Source: Prorocentrum cordatum | Taxonomy: Eukaryota > Sar > Dinophyceae > Prorocentrales > Prorocentraceae | NCBI GenBank assembly: GCA_963575745.1 | Contig: CAUYUJ010004558.1 | Span: forward strand, 398,791-462,790 | Direction of reading: 5' to 3' | Length of the DNA: 64,000 nt | Shown here: piece after piece, positions 18,017 through 27,905 of the stretch | Numbering within the stretch: the first letter of the stretch is position 1 | Layout of the letters: each line of letters starts with the position of its first letter | Notes under the pieces: generated by a model | Databases searched by the model: none | What the model was told of the DNA's origin: nothing | The model's input: only the letters and a program-made list of their open reading frames with translations | Position numbers and translations under genes: made by a program

Positions 18017-18152
18017 CTGAGGCGCCAGCACGCCGATGCGGAAATCCTCCAGCCGGAGCCCTTCGCGGACGTTCCCCCAGCCCCTGCTGGCATCCTGAGC
18101 AGCCTGGCGTGTACAGTACAGGGGAATTCGGGCTACGCACGTACTCGACACT
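18017..18152 (+). CDS. Possible exon (LRRQHADAEILQPEPFADVP)
   Basis: A good acceptor, TCTAGCTTCTAG, precedes LRRQHADAEILQPEPFADVP, then APAGILSSLACTVQGNSGYA and RTRHC. A GC dinucleotide after TGTGAG (18155) could be the donor. The residue mix is convincingly protein-like for a short exon. It follows a DR-E copy directly, as expected if that repeat occupies the upstream intron. No family is recognised. Confidence 0.4.
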
Positions 18153-18224
18153 GTGAGGCGCAGACAGCGACCTTTGCATTCGCCCCCAGACGTCCAACGT
18201 CCAGTGGAAAAAAGCAAGACTTCC

Positions 18225-18375
18225 GTTTTTGTTCCATGGGGGACGAGGGCCCTCGCCCCGGACCCAGGTTTGTCAAAAGACCCGATGAAAGACGACCCCA
18301 GGGGCAGGGGTCGAGAAGCTGCGGGAGCACGCGCTGAACAAAAGTTACAACGTCGGAGAGTTGGGTATATCGGGC
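18225..18375 (+). mobile_element. TIR-A element copy
   Basis: Recognised by GGGCCCTCGCCCCGGACCC, GTCAAAAGACCCGATGAAAG, GGGGTCGAGAAGC and the right end ACAACGTCGGAGAGTTGGG. Diverged but collinear with other copies. Confidence 0.5.
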
Positions 18376-18384
18376 GGACCGGAA

Positions 18385-18930
18385 GGGGAGGGGTAAGGGG
18401 GGTTGCGAAATCAAATTGCTGCGGTCAGTTGGTTTCGGCTCCCTTGCCGTGCAATTTCCCAGATATACGGCAGGCTCGTGTCGTGTCGACGCGGCGGCGA
18501 CCCCGCCGCGGGCGTTCAAGGTTGATTGCCGCCAGTGGGCCAAGAGTGGGCCAATATGGAACGGCCTGGCGATCGAAAAGCCGCCAACCGTTCAAGGTTG
18601 CACGAGCCACGCGGCATCAGAAGCCAACGCCAGGGTCGTCACGACAAGAACTTGCCGTGTGTCCGTTCCCTGTGCCTCGGGGCGCTTGGGAATCCCGCCA
18701 CTTACGTGCAGCTGGTTGGGTGACCACCCTCGTGCCTTCCCCCCCCCTTCTCCTCCGCCACGAGTCTTGCGTCTAGCGCACGCCTCTTTGCACGTGATCG
18801 CGTTCACTGCCTGCTGTGAGCTCTCGCCCTTTGCCGAGGACAGAATCGCACCGCCGCGCGCACGGCCCCCGCTCGCAGAAAATTGATGGGCATAGCGTAG
18901 CACCAGCGACGGCCTTCAGACACCTCAGAC
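18385..18930 (+). other. Unassigned; possible spliced or decayed coding
   Basis: A 156-codon frame on the plus strand (18416-18886) contains PCASGRLGIPPLTCSWLGDH and is not low-complexity, but it has no recognisable domain. The antisense strand is also partly open. Left uncalled. Confidence 0.25.
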
Positions 18931-18935
18931 CGCTG

Positions 18936-18979
18936 GAGGAGGAGGAGAAGAAGGAGGAGGAGGACGACGAGGATGCAGA

Positions 18980-19022
<43 letters not shown>

Positions 19023-19145
19023 ACGACGACGACGCACGACGCACGACGCGCGACGGCGACGATGACGACGACGTCGACGTCGACGACGTCGACGACCACA
19101 ACCACGACCACGACCACGACCACGACGGCGACAACGACATCGTCG
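18936..19145. repeat. (GAG)n, (GAC)n and (GACCAC)n tracts
   Basis: Successive short triplet and hexamer tracts: GGAGGAGAAGAAGG, GACGACGACGAC, GCACGACGACGCACG and ACCACGACCACGACC. Artefact frames on both strands. Confidence 0.9.
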
Positions 19146-19283
19146 GACGACGACGACTCCTGGAGGAGGGTGGGGATGCAGATGAGGGCTGCCAGCGTGC
19201 GTGGGCAGAGGGCGCTCCGCGCTTCGCGGCGTGACCTGCATTCCCCCCCTGGCGCTGACGCTGCGGGCGGGCACAGCAGGGAC

Positions 19284-19427
19284 TCCGTGAGATTGGGCGA
19301 ATCAGTGAACAGGGGTAACTACACCCATGCTCTTAGACAGGAGAGTGGCTATCTAGTGCTGGCCCACGCCAAGTTCGTCGATTTTGCCGACCCACCCCCA
19401 CACGGAATTGGCAGAGCGGGCATTTGA
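19284..19427 (+). CDS. Possible terminal exon (YTHALRQESGYLVLAHAKFV)
   Basis: After CAGCAG the frame reads DSVRLGESVNRGNYTHALRQ, ESGYLVLAHAKFVDFADPPP and HGIGRAGI, then stops at 19425-19427. The sequence is clearly non-repetitive and protein-like, in contrast to the triplet tracts upstream. No domain is recognised. It could be the 3' exon of a gene whose other exons are in 18.0-18.9 kb. Confidence 0.4.
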   Translation, partial: SVRLGESVNRGNYTHALRQESGYLVLAHAKFVDFADPPPHGIGRAGI

Positions 19428-19587
19428 AGGCCAAGCGGTGGGTTTAATATCGAAAACCAAGGCTGTGTTATAAATGGACGCCGATGCATATGCAAGCGCG
19501 GAAGTTGGAGCTCGACCGTGCTGCAACAAATTGGGCAGAGCAGACTCTCTTGAAGCAGAACTGAACGAAACGCCGCAGCAAACCTGT
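19428..19587 (+). other. AT-richer 3' flank
   Basis: Lower GC than its surroundings and no open frame of interest. It could be a 3' UTR of the exon ending at 19427. Confidence 0.3.
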
Positions 19588-19628
19588 GCTCCCCAGAGTT
19601 TCAGAGACTCTCTGGAACTCTGGGGAGC
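19588..19628 (+). other. Hairpin with 13 bp perfect stem
   Basis: GCTCCCCAGAGTT (19588-19600) and AACTCTGGGGAGC (19616-19628) are perfect inverted repeats separated by 15 bases. The inner TCAGAGA and TCTCTGG partly extend the pairing. Not part of a recognised family. Confidence 0.8.
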
Positions 19629-19658
19629 AAGCCCGTGAGCTCCGGAGAGCAGGAACAC

Positions 19659-19683
19659 CTCGAACGGCCTAAGGCCGTTCGAG
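19659..19683 (+). other. Near-perfect 25 bp palindrome
   Basis: CTCGAACGGCCT, one A, then AGGCCGTTCGAG: 12-base arms with a single central base. It lies 30 bases after the hairpin at 19588-19628. A factor-binding site, recombination site or cruciform are all possible. Nothing in the sequence decides between them. Confidence 0.8.
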
Positions 19684-19729
19684 TTGCCCCTCTCCCGAGC
19701 GAGGACAGGGCCAGCATTGGATGCTCCCT

Positions 19730-20031
19730 TATCCTTCCATCCTCCCTCCTCCCCTTGCTCCCCCTTCAGATCTGAGCCAAACCCGGACCTTCCTGGAGCC
19801 CAGCCCTGATCAGGCCGCTTTCAGACTGAAAGACTTCAAACCATGCTCTTCAGTCCTCCTCCTCATCTCTTCTGCTCCTCCCTCCTAGTTACCCCTCCTC
19901 ATCCCTTCTGCTCTTCTCGACATTCGGCTTCTCCGAGGCCTGGTCGGAGGGGCAGGGTAGGGTGTCGGTCGGATTCGGGTTCCTCTTCTATGCTCTGCCT
20001 CATCCCTTCTGTTCCTTCCTCCTCCCCCCCT
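19730..20031 (+). repeat. Pyrimidine-rich degenerate tandem repeats
   Basis: Repeated phrases CCTCCTCATC-C/T-CTTCTGCTC and TTCCTCCTCC over about 270 bases, leading into a pure (TCC)n tract. The region is almost all pyrimidine on the plus strand. Noncoding. Confidence 0.6.
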
Positions 20032-20098
20032 CCTCCTCCTCCTCCTCCTCCTCCTCCTCCTCCTCCTCCTCCTCCTCCTCCTCCTCCTCCTCCTTTCA
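20032..20098 (+). repeat. (TCC)n microsatellite
   Basis: About 22 TCC triplets ending 8 bases before the spliced-leader relict. A polypyrimidine tract this close to the relict could mark the insertion site. Confidence 0.95.
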
Positions 20099-20105
20099 CT
20101 TGTCC

Positions 20106-20127
20106 TCCGTAGCCATTGTGGCTCAAG
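20106..20127 (+). other. Relict of dinoflagellate spliced leader (DinoSL)
   Basis: The 22 bases match the conserved dinoflagellate spliced leader, which carries TAGCCATTTTGGCTCAAG at its 3' end. Here the corresponding text is TAGCCATTGTGGCTCAAG, one mismatch. In dinoflagellates the leader is added to mRNAs in trans. A genomic copy joined to other sequence therefore shows that a mature trans-spliced RNA was reverse-transcribed and inserted. No GT donor follows the motif, so this is not a leader gene, in which the leader is followed by an intron-like GT. What lies downstream is a LINE. Confidence 0.85.
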
Positions 20128-20550
20128 ATGCATGCGTTTTTCGGGCAGAGAACGGGTACCACTATTCCAAGGTCGGACCAGAAGAGTTCTGTGAGCTCCT
20201 GTCGGAGCAACATCCACAACGATCACCTCCGCATCAGCCAGCGCTGGTAAACTAAAGCATTTCCAGTTCCTGCGCGGGCTAGTGCACTCACCCAGTAGCG
20301 GTTTGGCGGAGTCTGGCCATGATCGCGTTGTTGGCGCTGGCTGCGAGGGCTCCTCCGATGACGGGCGCGGTCGCTCTGCGCGCTCCTCCACCTCGGAAAC
20401 TCAGAGCCGCTCGGACCGCCCCCGTGTCCCCGAGCTCCGCAGGGCCAAGGACAGGGCGAAGGAAGCTGAACGTCGACGCGCAGCCGCCCCTGTGGATTCT
20501 GGAGCCCGTGCTGCTGGTCGTCGGGGCGCTCCCCCCGAACTGAATCAGAG
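20128..20550 (+). other. Leader region between spliced-leader relict and LINE ORF1
   Basis: About 420 bases with no clear open frame in the LINE direction until 20551. It is probably the 5' UTR or decayed ORF1 start of the LINE. The word GGTACCACTATTCC and the stretch CGATCACCTCCGCATCAG show no repeat elsewhere in the window. Confidence 0.45.
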
Positions 20551-21183
20551 ATGCGCCAACGGGCGGCCGACGCGGCCTTCGAGACGGAGCGCGACGGCTT
20601 GGACTCGGACATGGTCCCCACCCTCCCCTCGCAGCCGACCCCAACGGCCTCAGGTGGCTCGGCATCGGCTGGCGCTGCCCCCAGCGGTCGCCCAGGTCCC
20701 AGCGGCGGTGGTGCAGGAGCCGACCTATGGCGTTCGTATCTTGACGAACGCGAGAGGGCATGCGGCAACCCACCTATGGCCCCAGCGCGCGGCCACCCGC
20801 CCGCCTTCGCTCCTCCGGGCCCTCCTCCCGCTGCTGCCTCTGGTGGCCCGCCGATCGACCAGCACTCCGTCCTCCAGCAGACCCAGTCCGCCATCATCGC
20901 CAGCATGGACGCTTCCCTCACGGCTGGTGTCGCCCACATCACCTCGACCATGGAGTCCCGCGTTGGCGCGGTCGAGCAGAGGGTGGATCAGGCAGATCAC
21001 CGCCCACATCAGGGAGGATATAGGTTTTCTGTCGAAGGTGGGAGTCCGACGCGGCCGCGACGGCTCCTCGCTGCAAGGAGGACCTGCCGAAGGCCAACTT
21101 CCTCGCCTCTGCCGCGCCCCGCCTTGCCGACGCAGGCGTGGCAGAGGCTGACTACGCCGTTGAGGCAGAGCCGTTGGGCAAGT
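20551..21183 (+). pseudogene. LINE ORF1-like remnant
   Basis: The frame from 20551 reads MRQRAADAAFETERDGLDSD, a Pro/Gly/Ser-rich middle, and SVLQQTQSAIIASMDASLTA followed by a helical segment, STMESRVGAVEQRVDQADH. A Pro-rich start followed by a coiled coil fits a LINE ORF1, although no RNA-binding domain is evident. The frame shifts near 21000. Downstream, another frame (PKANFLASAAPRLADAGVAE) seems to continue it and stops at 21183. Confidence 0.45.
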
Positions 21184-21188
21184 GAAGC

Positions 21189-22665
21189 GTGCCCCACTGC
21201 AGAGGCGCTACCGAGCTGAGAGTTCGCCGGGCTCGCAAGGTCCTGCTACGCACGCGCATCGGCCGTGGACAAAGCCGCGAGCTCCGAACCGACACTCCAG
21301 CAGGACCCTCGGCGCCGATCAACGTCTGCGCGGACCAGAGCCGCACGAAGGTGGCGCATGAGATCCGCCACAATCGTCCGGCGAAGGCGCTTGGCAGGAT
21401 GGTCGGGGCCGACAGAAACATTTTCGTTGATAAGATGGCCCGCTCCATCACCATGTCGCGAAGGGCCTTCATGCGGGTCTCGAGCGCCACCTCCGCCGCC
21501 ACCCCCCCACGTCCACTTGGTCGCCGACTGCGCTGCAGGAGCTCGGCTTCAACCGCGCGGGGTCGGAACCGACGGCGGCGGCAGTTCTGGCACCCGGACA
21601 GGAAGATTGGTCTCCTTAGCACCATCGCGCGGCTGTTCAGCAAGCCAATGGAGAACCCAGGCTTGCGCTGTGCCCCCTGGAACGCGAGGGTGCTCTGTCA
21701 CCACCAGCTGCGCACTGCTAAGAAGAAGCTCGATTACATTTGCCCCGTTCTCCGTGCAGGGGCCATCGCTGGCACGCAGGAGGTCCGCGGGTCGGCCGCG
21801 CGCCTGCGCGGCCTGATAGATCGCATGGGCTTGGAGCACCAGCTCCTCCACAGTTTGGACAACTCCCCTTCGGGCCCCGACGGCAGTCACTCATCTTCCT
21901 CCTCTTCTTCGCGCTCTTCCCCCCCCGTGGATCGGGAGGCCTTTGGAGGTGTTGCTACGATCTTCCCTGTCAAGCAGCGTCCTGGAGTTGTCCTTCGATC
22001 GCGTTTCCATGCTTGTGCTAAAGCGCTGCGAGCATGCGCTGTCGTGGAAGCTTGGGCAGAAGCAGGATACTTCGTGACGCACCGGAACATCCGCGACCAC
22101 GATCTGTCACGTGAGCAGGGTGCTAGGGCGGCGTGGGCTATCCGCGCGGGCCTCCAACGAAGGGTGGCGGCCCCCACGGTCACTTCGTCATCATCTCGGG
22201 GGATTTCATCCACGGTGGGAACGCCGAGGTGGAGGGCCCGCTCGTTCCTGGCGGCGAGCCCCGCGCTGCTCTCCACCCCCGCGGTCGCCGCCGGCAGCAG
22301 GCTCTCCGACTGGCAACGGAGACGGTCGCGCCCGGGCCCGCCCGGCCGCGCCGAGGCCGGCAGCTCGCCACCCCGATCGACAAGATACGCATCGGTGCCC
22401 TTCGGCGGGCGCCAGCACAATCACGGCAGCATGGGCAGGATCACGGCGCTGCGCATGAGCTATACGCGCAGGGGTTCTCCGATCACGCCACGCCCCCAGC
22501 AGCTCGGCTCAGCTTGGTCTCCCCGCCCGAGGCCAGAGCGGCAGACCTCGGGCAACGTCGCGCTGATCCCCGACTTCATCCCCGACCGCCCTCGCTTCGG
22601 CCCGGTGGTCCAGACCTACGAAGAGGCGGCCCTGCTCGAGCATCGCCCCCCCGCCCGCAAGGATT
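21189..22665 (+). pseudogene. LINE ORF2 N-terminal region with APE endonuclease remnant
   Basis: Frame 3 reads RKVLLRTRIGRGQSRELRTD and AHEIRHNRPAKALGRMVGAD. The endonuclease then starts at about 21655 (GLRCAPWNARVL, then AGAIAGTQEVRGSAARLRGL). The Asn of 'WNA' and Glu of 'QEV' correspond to early catalytic motifs of the APE family. The frame changes near 22120. Frame 2 then gives HFVIISGDFIHGG, matching the family's GDFN motif with Ile in place of Asn. That substitution and the frame changes would abolish activity. Recognised from family knowledge, not from a search. Confidence 0.65.
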
Positions 22666-23059
22666 CGCATTCACGGGCGGTTTTTGCAGCGCGTTGCAGC
22701 GGCCAGTCGACGCGCCATCTTACGGAACGCCCTGGGCGGCAAGGCCCCCTCGGCCATGATGCGGAGGCAGTTGGGGCGCGCGGTGCGGCGACAGGATCCG
22801 ACGCTGGCCAAATGTCTGATGCGCAGCTGCCCGCGGGCATCGCAGGTCATCCAGATCGAACCCCCCGCTGGAGTTACCGATGCGGAAGGTCGACTTCGCG
22901 CCCCGGCCCTCCACCGCGGTCTGGAGCCACGGACGCTCCGCAACGGCCGGCTGACCCCCCTGGACCCGCAGCCGTCGCAGGGAGAGATGAAGAAGGGACA
23001 GGCGTAGGAGATTTAGCTGGACGAGTTCGGCGTTAAAGACGTAGACTGGAGCCTCCAAC

Positions 23060-24690
23060 AGCCGCCGACAGAGCCCACCATCGCTCTGGCGCTTCGGATG
23101 GTTTGCCGCGCCACACCTGGGCCAGACGGGCTCGGTCCGAAAGCGAGGCTGAGTTCCAGGATGGGCAGGAGAACCCTGGCTCTTGCGAGGCATTGGCAGA
23201 TGGCTGGATTCCCCGCGTGCAGCTGCTGGAAGCACAGCGTTGCGATCTTGCCTGCCGCGAGCGCGCGGCTCGAGGGCCCTCGCGAAGTCATTCGGCGGCC
23301 CGGACAGAGTAGGCCGCTGGCGCTGGAGAACAGTTCGAAGAAATCAGTCACGTGGACCATCGACTTTTGCAGAGGGGGGGCGCGGCCGAGATCCACTGCG
23401 CCCCCGCGCGCAAAAGCTTCCTGCGCGGCCGCAAATGTTGCCCCAACACTGCCGAGCTCGACGCTTACTCACGCGTCGCTGCCACGAAGGCCCAGAGCAT
23501 CGGTGCCCCTTCTGGCCCGCCAGCCCACGCCAAAAGGGCACCGTGCCGCGCGGGGAGCGACAGCCACATCAATGCCTTTTCTGATCCGCCAGCCGATCCC
23601 CAAAGGACACAGCGCCTGATGGGGGCTACAGCAGCGTCGGTGCCCTAAATGGTCTACCAGCCGGCACTTCCCGATGCTCACGTCCTTCAGCTTCGGCCAG
23701 GCCTTCCCGAGCCTCGAGCATGCCTGGATCTTCCTCGCCACCCAGCAGATGATGGCGCCACTCGGCCTCCAGGCGGCCCTGCGGGTCAACTACGAGAGGG
23801 CGCAATGTTTTGCCGCCACTCGCTCCCGCCCGCTGCCCCCCCCCCGGCCCCCTCGGGCATCTTGCAGGGCGACCCCGCAAGCGGCACGCTGCACGTCTCG
23901 GCAGCTCACCCTTTCGGCCACGACATGGAGACCCACATTGACTCGAAGGGCCGAGACCGCACGAGATGGCGCGCCGATGATCTTGGAGCTGGAGTGCTCG
24001 GTCGCCGCGGTCTCTGCACCATCGCCCGTGTTTTCAAGATGGCGAAGGTGGCGGCAGGCTTGCAGATCAGAGCTGCCAAGTGCTTCGCCATCCCCGTCGG
24101 GGCTCCTTTCTCCGAGCTCCTGGCGCAGCAGGCGCGGCTCCTCCTCGCGGGCGCGCGCGAGGACTAGTGCGACTTCCATGTCTGCCAGGTCCTCGAGTAC
24201 CTTGGCGCGCCCCTTGGGGCCCGGAGCGGAGCCGGCGGCCCTGTGGCAGGCGCCGCTCGCCAAGTTCCAGGAGCGGGCGGGGGAAGTGGCTCGCTCGCGG
24301 GCGGACGCCCATGCTGCTGCCCTCCTGTACGCGGAACGCTGCATCGCAGTCCTGGGATGCAAGGCCCAGTGGCTCGAGCCGCCGGTGGAGCTCAGGAAGA
24401 TCGAGCGCTCCCTGCTGCCGAAGCTGTTCCGGCTCCCTGGCACCTGAATGGGGGACTGGGAGCGGCACGAGCTGCCCGAGGCTTCGGGCCCGTCGATCCG
24501 CTCAGGTTCGACGCGGTGCCAGGCTCGCCTCCGCGCGGCTGCGACGACTCTCTCGTGCTGGAGGTCCGAGGCCATTGCCCTGCGTAGCGCTGCCCGCAGG
24601 CACTTCCCCATGGTCATGGCTCGGCTGCGCGCCTTGCTCCGAGGCGATGGCCATCACCCTCCAGCGAGCGGCCAGAGCTGGTGACTCCAA
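23060..24690 (+). pseudogene. LINE reverse transcriptase remnant
   Basis: Motifs in order: TPGPDGLGP at about 23113; IRRPGQSRPLALENSSKKSV at about 23293; FSFGQAFPSLEHAWIF at about 23683; SGILQGDPASGTLHV at about 23855; ADDLG at about 23973; EYLGAPLG near 24195; and a C-terminal PPVELRKIERSLLPKLFRLP. They match the LINE polymerase blocks, but lie in different frames. In motif A the expected Asp of 'FDF' is Ser, so one metal-binding Asp is lost, while the 'ADD' pair of motif C is intact. With frameshifts and stops this cannot encode a working enzyme. Confidence 0.75.
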
Positions 24691-24699
24691 CCCGCGGGA

Positions 24700-25465
24700 G
24701 CGGGCAGTTCGTGCATTTCCAGACGTGCAGCGCGCTGCGCTGGTCATCATCGCGTTGGGCCTCTTGCCTTCCCTGGAGGGAGTCGCGCCGACCCCGCCGC
24801 AGCTGACGGCGACGGGGGCGCGGACCGTGATCCCAGCTCCCCGGCGCCGCGCCTGCGGCCGCAAGCCACCCTCTCTCCTTCCCTCCTCCGATCGGCCCTC
24901 TGCTCCCCATCCCGCTTGCATCGCCGTATGGCTTCACGCCTGTGCCGCTCGTTCGGGACCCACGAGGCCGAGGCTGTCAGGGTGGACGGGTCGGCCGTCG
25001 TATCGGCGATTCATCGGATCCCGCCATCCTGGCGAAGTGTTTGCATCAAAACCTGGGGAGGGGGTTGGATCACCGAGTCGAGGATGCGTAACCCGTACAG
25101 GGGCTGCGTCTGGAGGTGTCCTGGGCATCGCGAATCCTTCAAGCATTGCTTTTGTCACTGGTCGACTATGCATATGCTTGCCCGTAGACCGTTAAAGTCT
25201 GATCTCCCTGCCCCCTTGTTATGGATCCCCTCTCGTTCTGGGCCTGATCCACACCCAATCCGAAGCTTTTCGAACACGCAGCGTTCGATATTCATCTGTG
25301 TCGTCTGGCTCGCCAAGAGAGTCGGGCCCATTCGATTCGACCTCGTTAGATCGTGCTGCCTTGCAGGCTGTCGAATCGCCTTTTCGGCGGTATTCGTCGA
25401 TGGCTGCAGCGGCGTCGTTTATGAGGACATGACGCGCCCCCCCTCCCTACGACGCTCCAATCTCC
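24700..25465 (+). other. LINE 3' flank, unassigned
   Basis: The first part may be LINE 3' UTR. Beyond about 25130 the sequence is AT-richer (GCTTTTGTCACTGGTCGACT, TTCGATATTCATCTGTGTCG) without a recognised exon or repeat. A long plus-strand frame running through here into the (ATC)n tract is not protein-like. Confidence 0.35.
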
Positions 25466-25578
25466 TTTCACCTGTCCTCCTCCTCCTCCTCCTTCTCCTC
25501 CTTCCTCCTCCTGCTCCTCCTCCTCCTCCCCCTCCTCCTCGCCATCATCATCATCAGCAGCATCAGAATCAGCATCAG

Positions 25579-25622
<44 letters not shown>

Positions 25623-26351
25623 GCATCAGCATCATCATCATCAGCATCAGCATCATCATCATCATCAGCATCATCATCATCATCGCCAGCAGCAGCAGCA
25701 TCACCATCGTCATCATCCCCTGCTCTCCCCCATCCCCGTACCCATGTACCGCGGCCCGGTAGGAGCAGCAGCAAGAGCAGCAACAGCCAGGTTTCTTCTC
25801 CTCCATCTCTTCTTCCTCCTCTTCCCTCCTCCTCCTCCACCTCCTCCTCCTCGTCCTCGCCCATCCGTATGCACGCTCTGCGCTGCTACCAAATTCGGTC
25901 ATCGTTTGAAGTCGGGCAATGTCCACATGTTCGTTTCTGGTTCTCTTCCTCCGCCTCCTCCTCCTCCTGCTCCTCCTCCCTCCTCCTCCTCCTCCTCCTC
26001 CTCCTCCTCCTCCTCCTCCTCCTCCCTCCTCCTCCTTCCTCCTTCCCCTCCTACTCCTACTCCTCCTCCCTCCTGATCCTCCTCATCCTCCTCTTCCTCC
26101 TCCTCCTCCTTCTCCTCCTTCTCCTCCTCCTCCTCCTCCTCCTCCTCCTCCTCCTCCCTCCTGCTCCTCCTCATCCTCCTCCTCTTCCTCCTCCTCCTCC
26201 TCCTTCCTCCTCCTCCCCAGGGAACGCTGTGCCTCCTTCCTCCTCCTCCTCCTCCTCCTCTTCCTCCTCCTCCTCATCATCATCATCATCAGCATCATCG
26301 TCGTCTTCGTCATCATCATCAGCATCATCAGCATCATCATCATCATCATCC

Positions 26352-26395
<44 letters not shown>

Positions 26396-26590
26396 GTCAT
26401 CATTGTCGTCATCATCATCATCATCATCATCATCAGCACCAGCACCAGCACCAGCATCATCATCAGCCTCATCATGAACATCATCTTCATCTCCATCAGC
26501 ATCATCATCATCATCATCAGCATCATCGTCATCATCATCATTCTCATCGTCGTCGTCATCGTCATCAGATCCACCATCACCATCATCATC
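25466..26590 (+). repeat. Compound (TCC)n and (ATC)n tracts, ~1.1 kb
   Basis: (TCC)n at 25475-25545, (CAT)n/(CAG)n at 25550-25720, (TCC)n again at 25800-26275, and (ATC)n at 26276-26590. Non-repetitive islands remain at 25720-25790 and 25860-25940. Open frames of poly-Ser, Leu, His, Ile, Asp and Met on both strands are artefacts. Confidence 0.95.
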
Positions 26591-26619
26591 CATCCCTTGT
26601 CTTTGAACACAGGTATAAC

Positions 26620-27150
26620 TCTTCGTGGGCACTTCACACGACGCGTCGGCATCATAATCTATACTCCAAATGGCTTTCAAAATGTGATTATCGCCCTAGG
26701 CACGGGCGCATTCGTTTTCAAAGGGCCCAGCAGCCCAACAGTTGCACGGGTGGAAGGCGGGTGGTCTTCAAATATAGTTATCGCCTTCGCTCCGCGCACA
26801 TTGTGCGGAAAGGCCCCAGACAACAGCTACACGGATAGAGGGCGTCTCCTGCTCAAAATGGCGTTCTCTCTTGAGATCCTCTCACGGTGCACGACCCGAA
26901 ATTGAGAATTGTGCAAATACCACACGGATGGAGGGCTGCTTCTGTTCAACAAGATGTCGTCTGAGATTTCATCGAACTCCATGACCAGGAGCTGAACATC
27001 AGAAACGCGTTCACGGTTGGAGGCCAGTTCCGCTGCATCACGGGATCAGTATTGAACATGGAAGGCTTCGACGATCCCACCACGCATTTGCATGTCACAT
27101 CTTACGGCTGGGCCGATGGAGGGCGGGTTCGTTTCAGACGGAGCCATCGC
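26620..27150 (+). repeat. Degenerate ~95-100 bp tandem repeats
   Basis: Recurrent phrases about 95-100 bases apart: ACAGTTGCACGGGTGGAAGG, ACAGCTACACGGATAGAGGG, TACCACACGGATGGAGGGC and GGGCCGATGGAGGGCGGG, together with TTATCGCC-type words. An old minisatellite, now strongly diverged. It shares a loose resemblance to the MSE 5' region (CATCTTCGCCCGCGCTCCC). Confidence 0.45.
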
Positions 27151-27299
27151 CTGAATGGCAGGCCCCTGGGTCGCTGGCGTCCAAGCGGCCGCTTTCCGCA
27201 GTGAAAAGGGGTATCTTCTCGGACTCACGAGGAGGGGACTTGGGACGAGAGGGTGCATTGCAGCATCGTTGTTGCATCCTGGGTCTACTCTGGTCCTAC

Positions 27300-27426
27300 T
27301 CCTGCCTCCTCCTCCTCCTGCCTTCTCCTACTCCTCATCGTCTTCCTCTTCCTTTTCCTCCTTTTCCTCCTCCTGTTCCTCCTTTTTTCCTCCTCCTGTT
27401 CCTCCTTTTTTCCTCCTCCTCCTCAG

Positions 27427-27499
<73 letters not shown>

Positions 27500-27525
27500 T
27501 TCATCTTCATCTTCATCTTCATCCT
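27300..27525 (+). repeat. (TCC)n then (ATC)n tract
   Basis: CCTCCTTTTCCTCCTCCTG repeats followed by about 25 ATC triplets and (TTCATC)n. Noncoding. Confidence 0.95.
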
Positions 27526-27529
27526 GATC

Positions 27530-27905
27530 CTCCACTTGAGCCCCTGAGGCCCTCCCACATAATGAGATCTTAAGGCGACGCCCCCAGGAACCTCAAGCCG
27601 AGCGAGAGTGGGCAGTCGGCGTCGGATGTCTGAGAGAAGGAGGAGGAGGTGGAGGAGGGAGAGGAGGCTAAGAGCCCCCCCCCGTTCGACGCAGGACACG
27701 GTCCGAGAATTCTCATGAGAGTGGCCATCGAGGCGCTTCGCTCGTTCTTGGCGTTGTTGCTTGAGTGACCAGCCAGCGGGAGCGGCTTGATCTCTCCCGC
27801 ACCGAAGGGTTTACTGACGATCAGGACCGGTCTGCCTCACAAAGCCTACGAGGGGGCGCGCGCAACAGTGGACGCATCATCACAACAATGCGCCCGTCGG
27901 TGCCT
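27530..27905 (+). other. Unassigned sequence
   Basis: No exon or dispersed family recognised. A short GGAGGAGGTGGAGG run occurs at 27637-27670. The right border is the TIR-G element. Confidence 0.4.

Larger units (their letters stand above)
20551..24690 (+). mobile_element. Decayed LINE (non-LTR retrotransposon)
   Basis: The order of parts is that of a two-ORF LINE: Pro/Ala-rich ORF1 remnant (20551-21190), linker, APE-type endonuclease (about 21655-22260), reverse transcriptase (about 23060-24170) and a C-terminal region (24170-24690). Reading frame changes many times within ORF2, and stops interrupt it, so the copy is dead. It carries a spliced-leader relict 420 bases upstream. The 3' end was not identified: there is no poly(A) tail and no target duplication visible by eye. 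Similar reverse-transcriptase genes are abundant in dinoflagellate genomes. Confidence 0.8.

Noticed and set aside
20282-21151. 289-codon frame overlapping LINE ORF1
   Set aside because: Most of it is a shadow frame of Arg, Pro and Ser; the frame starting at 20551 has better composition over the same DNA.
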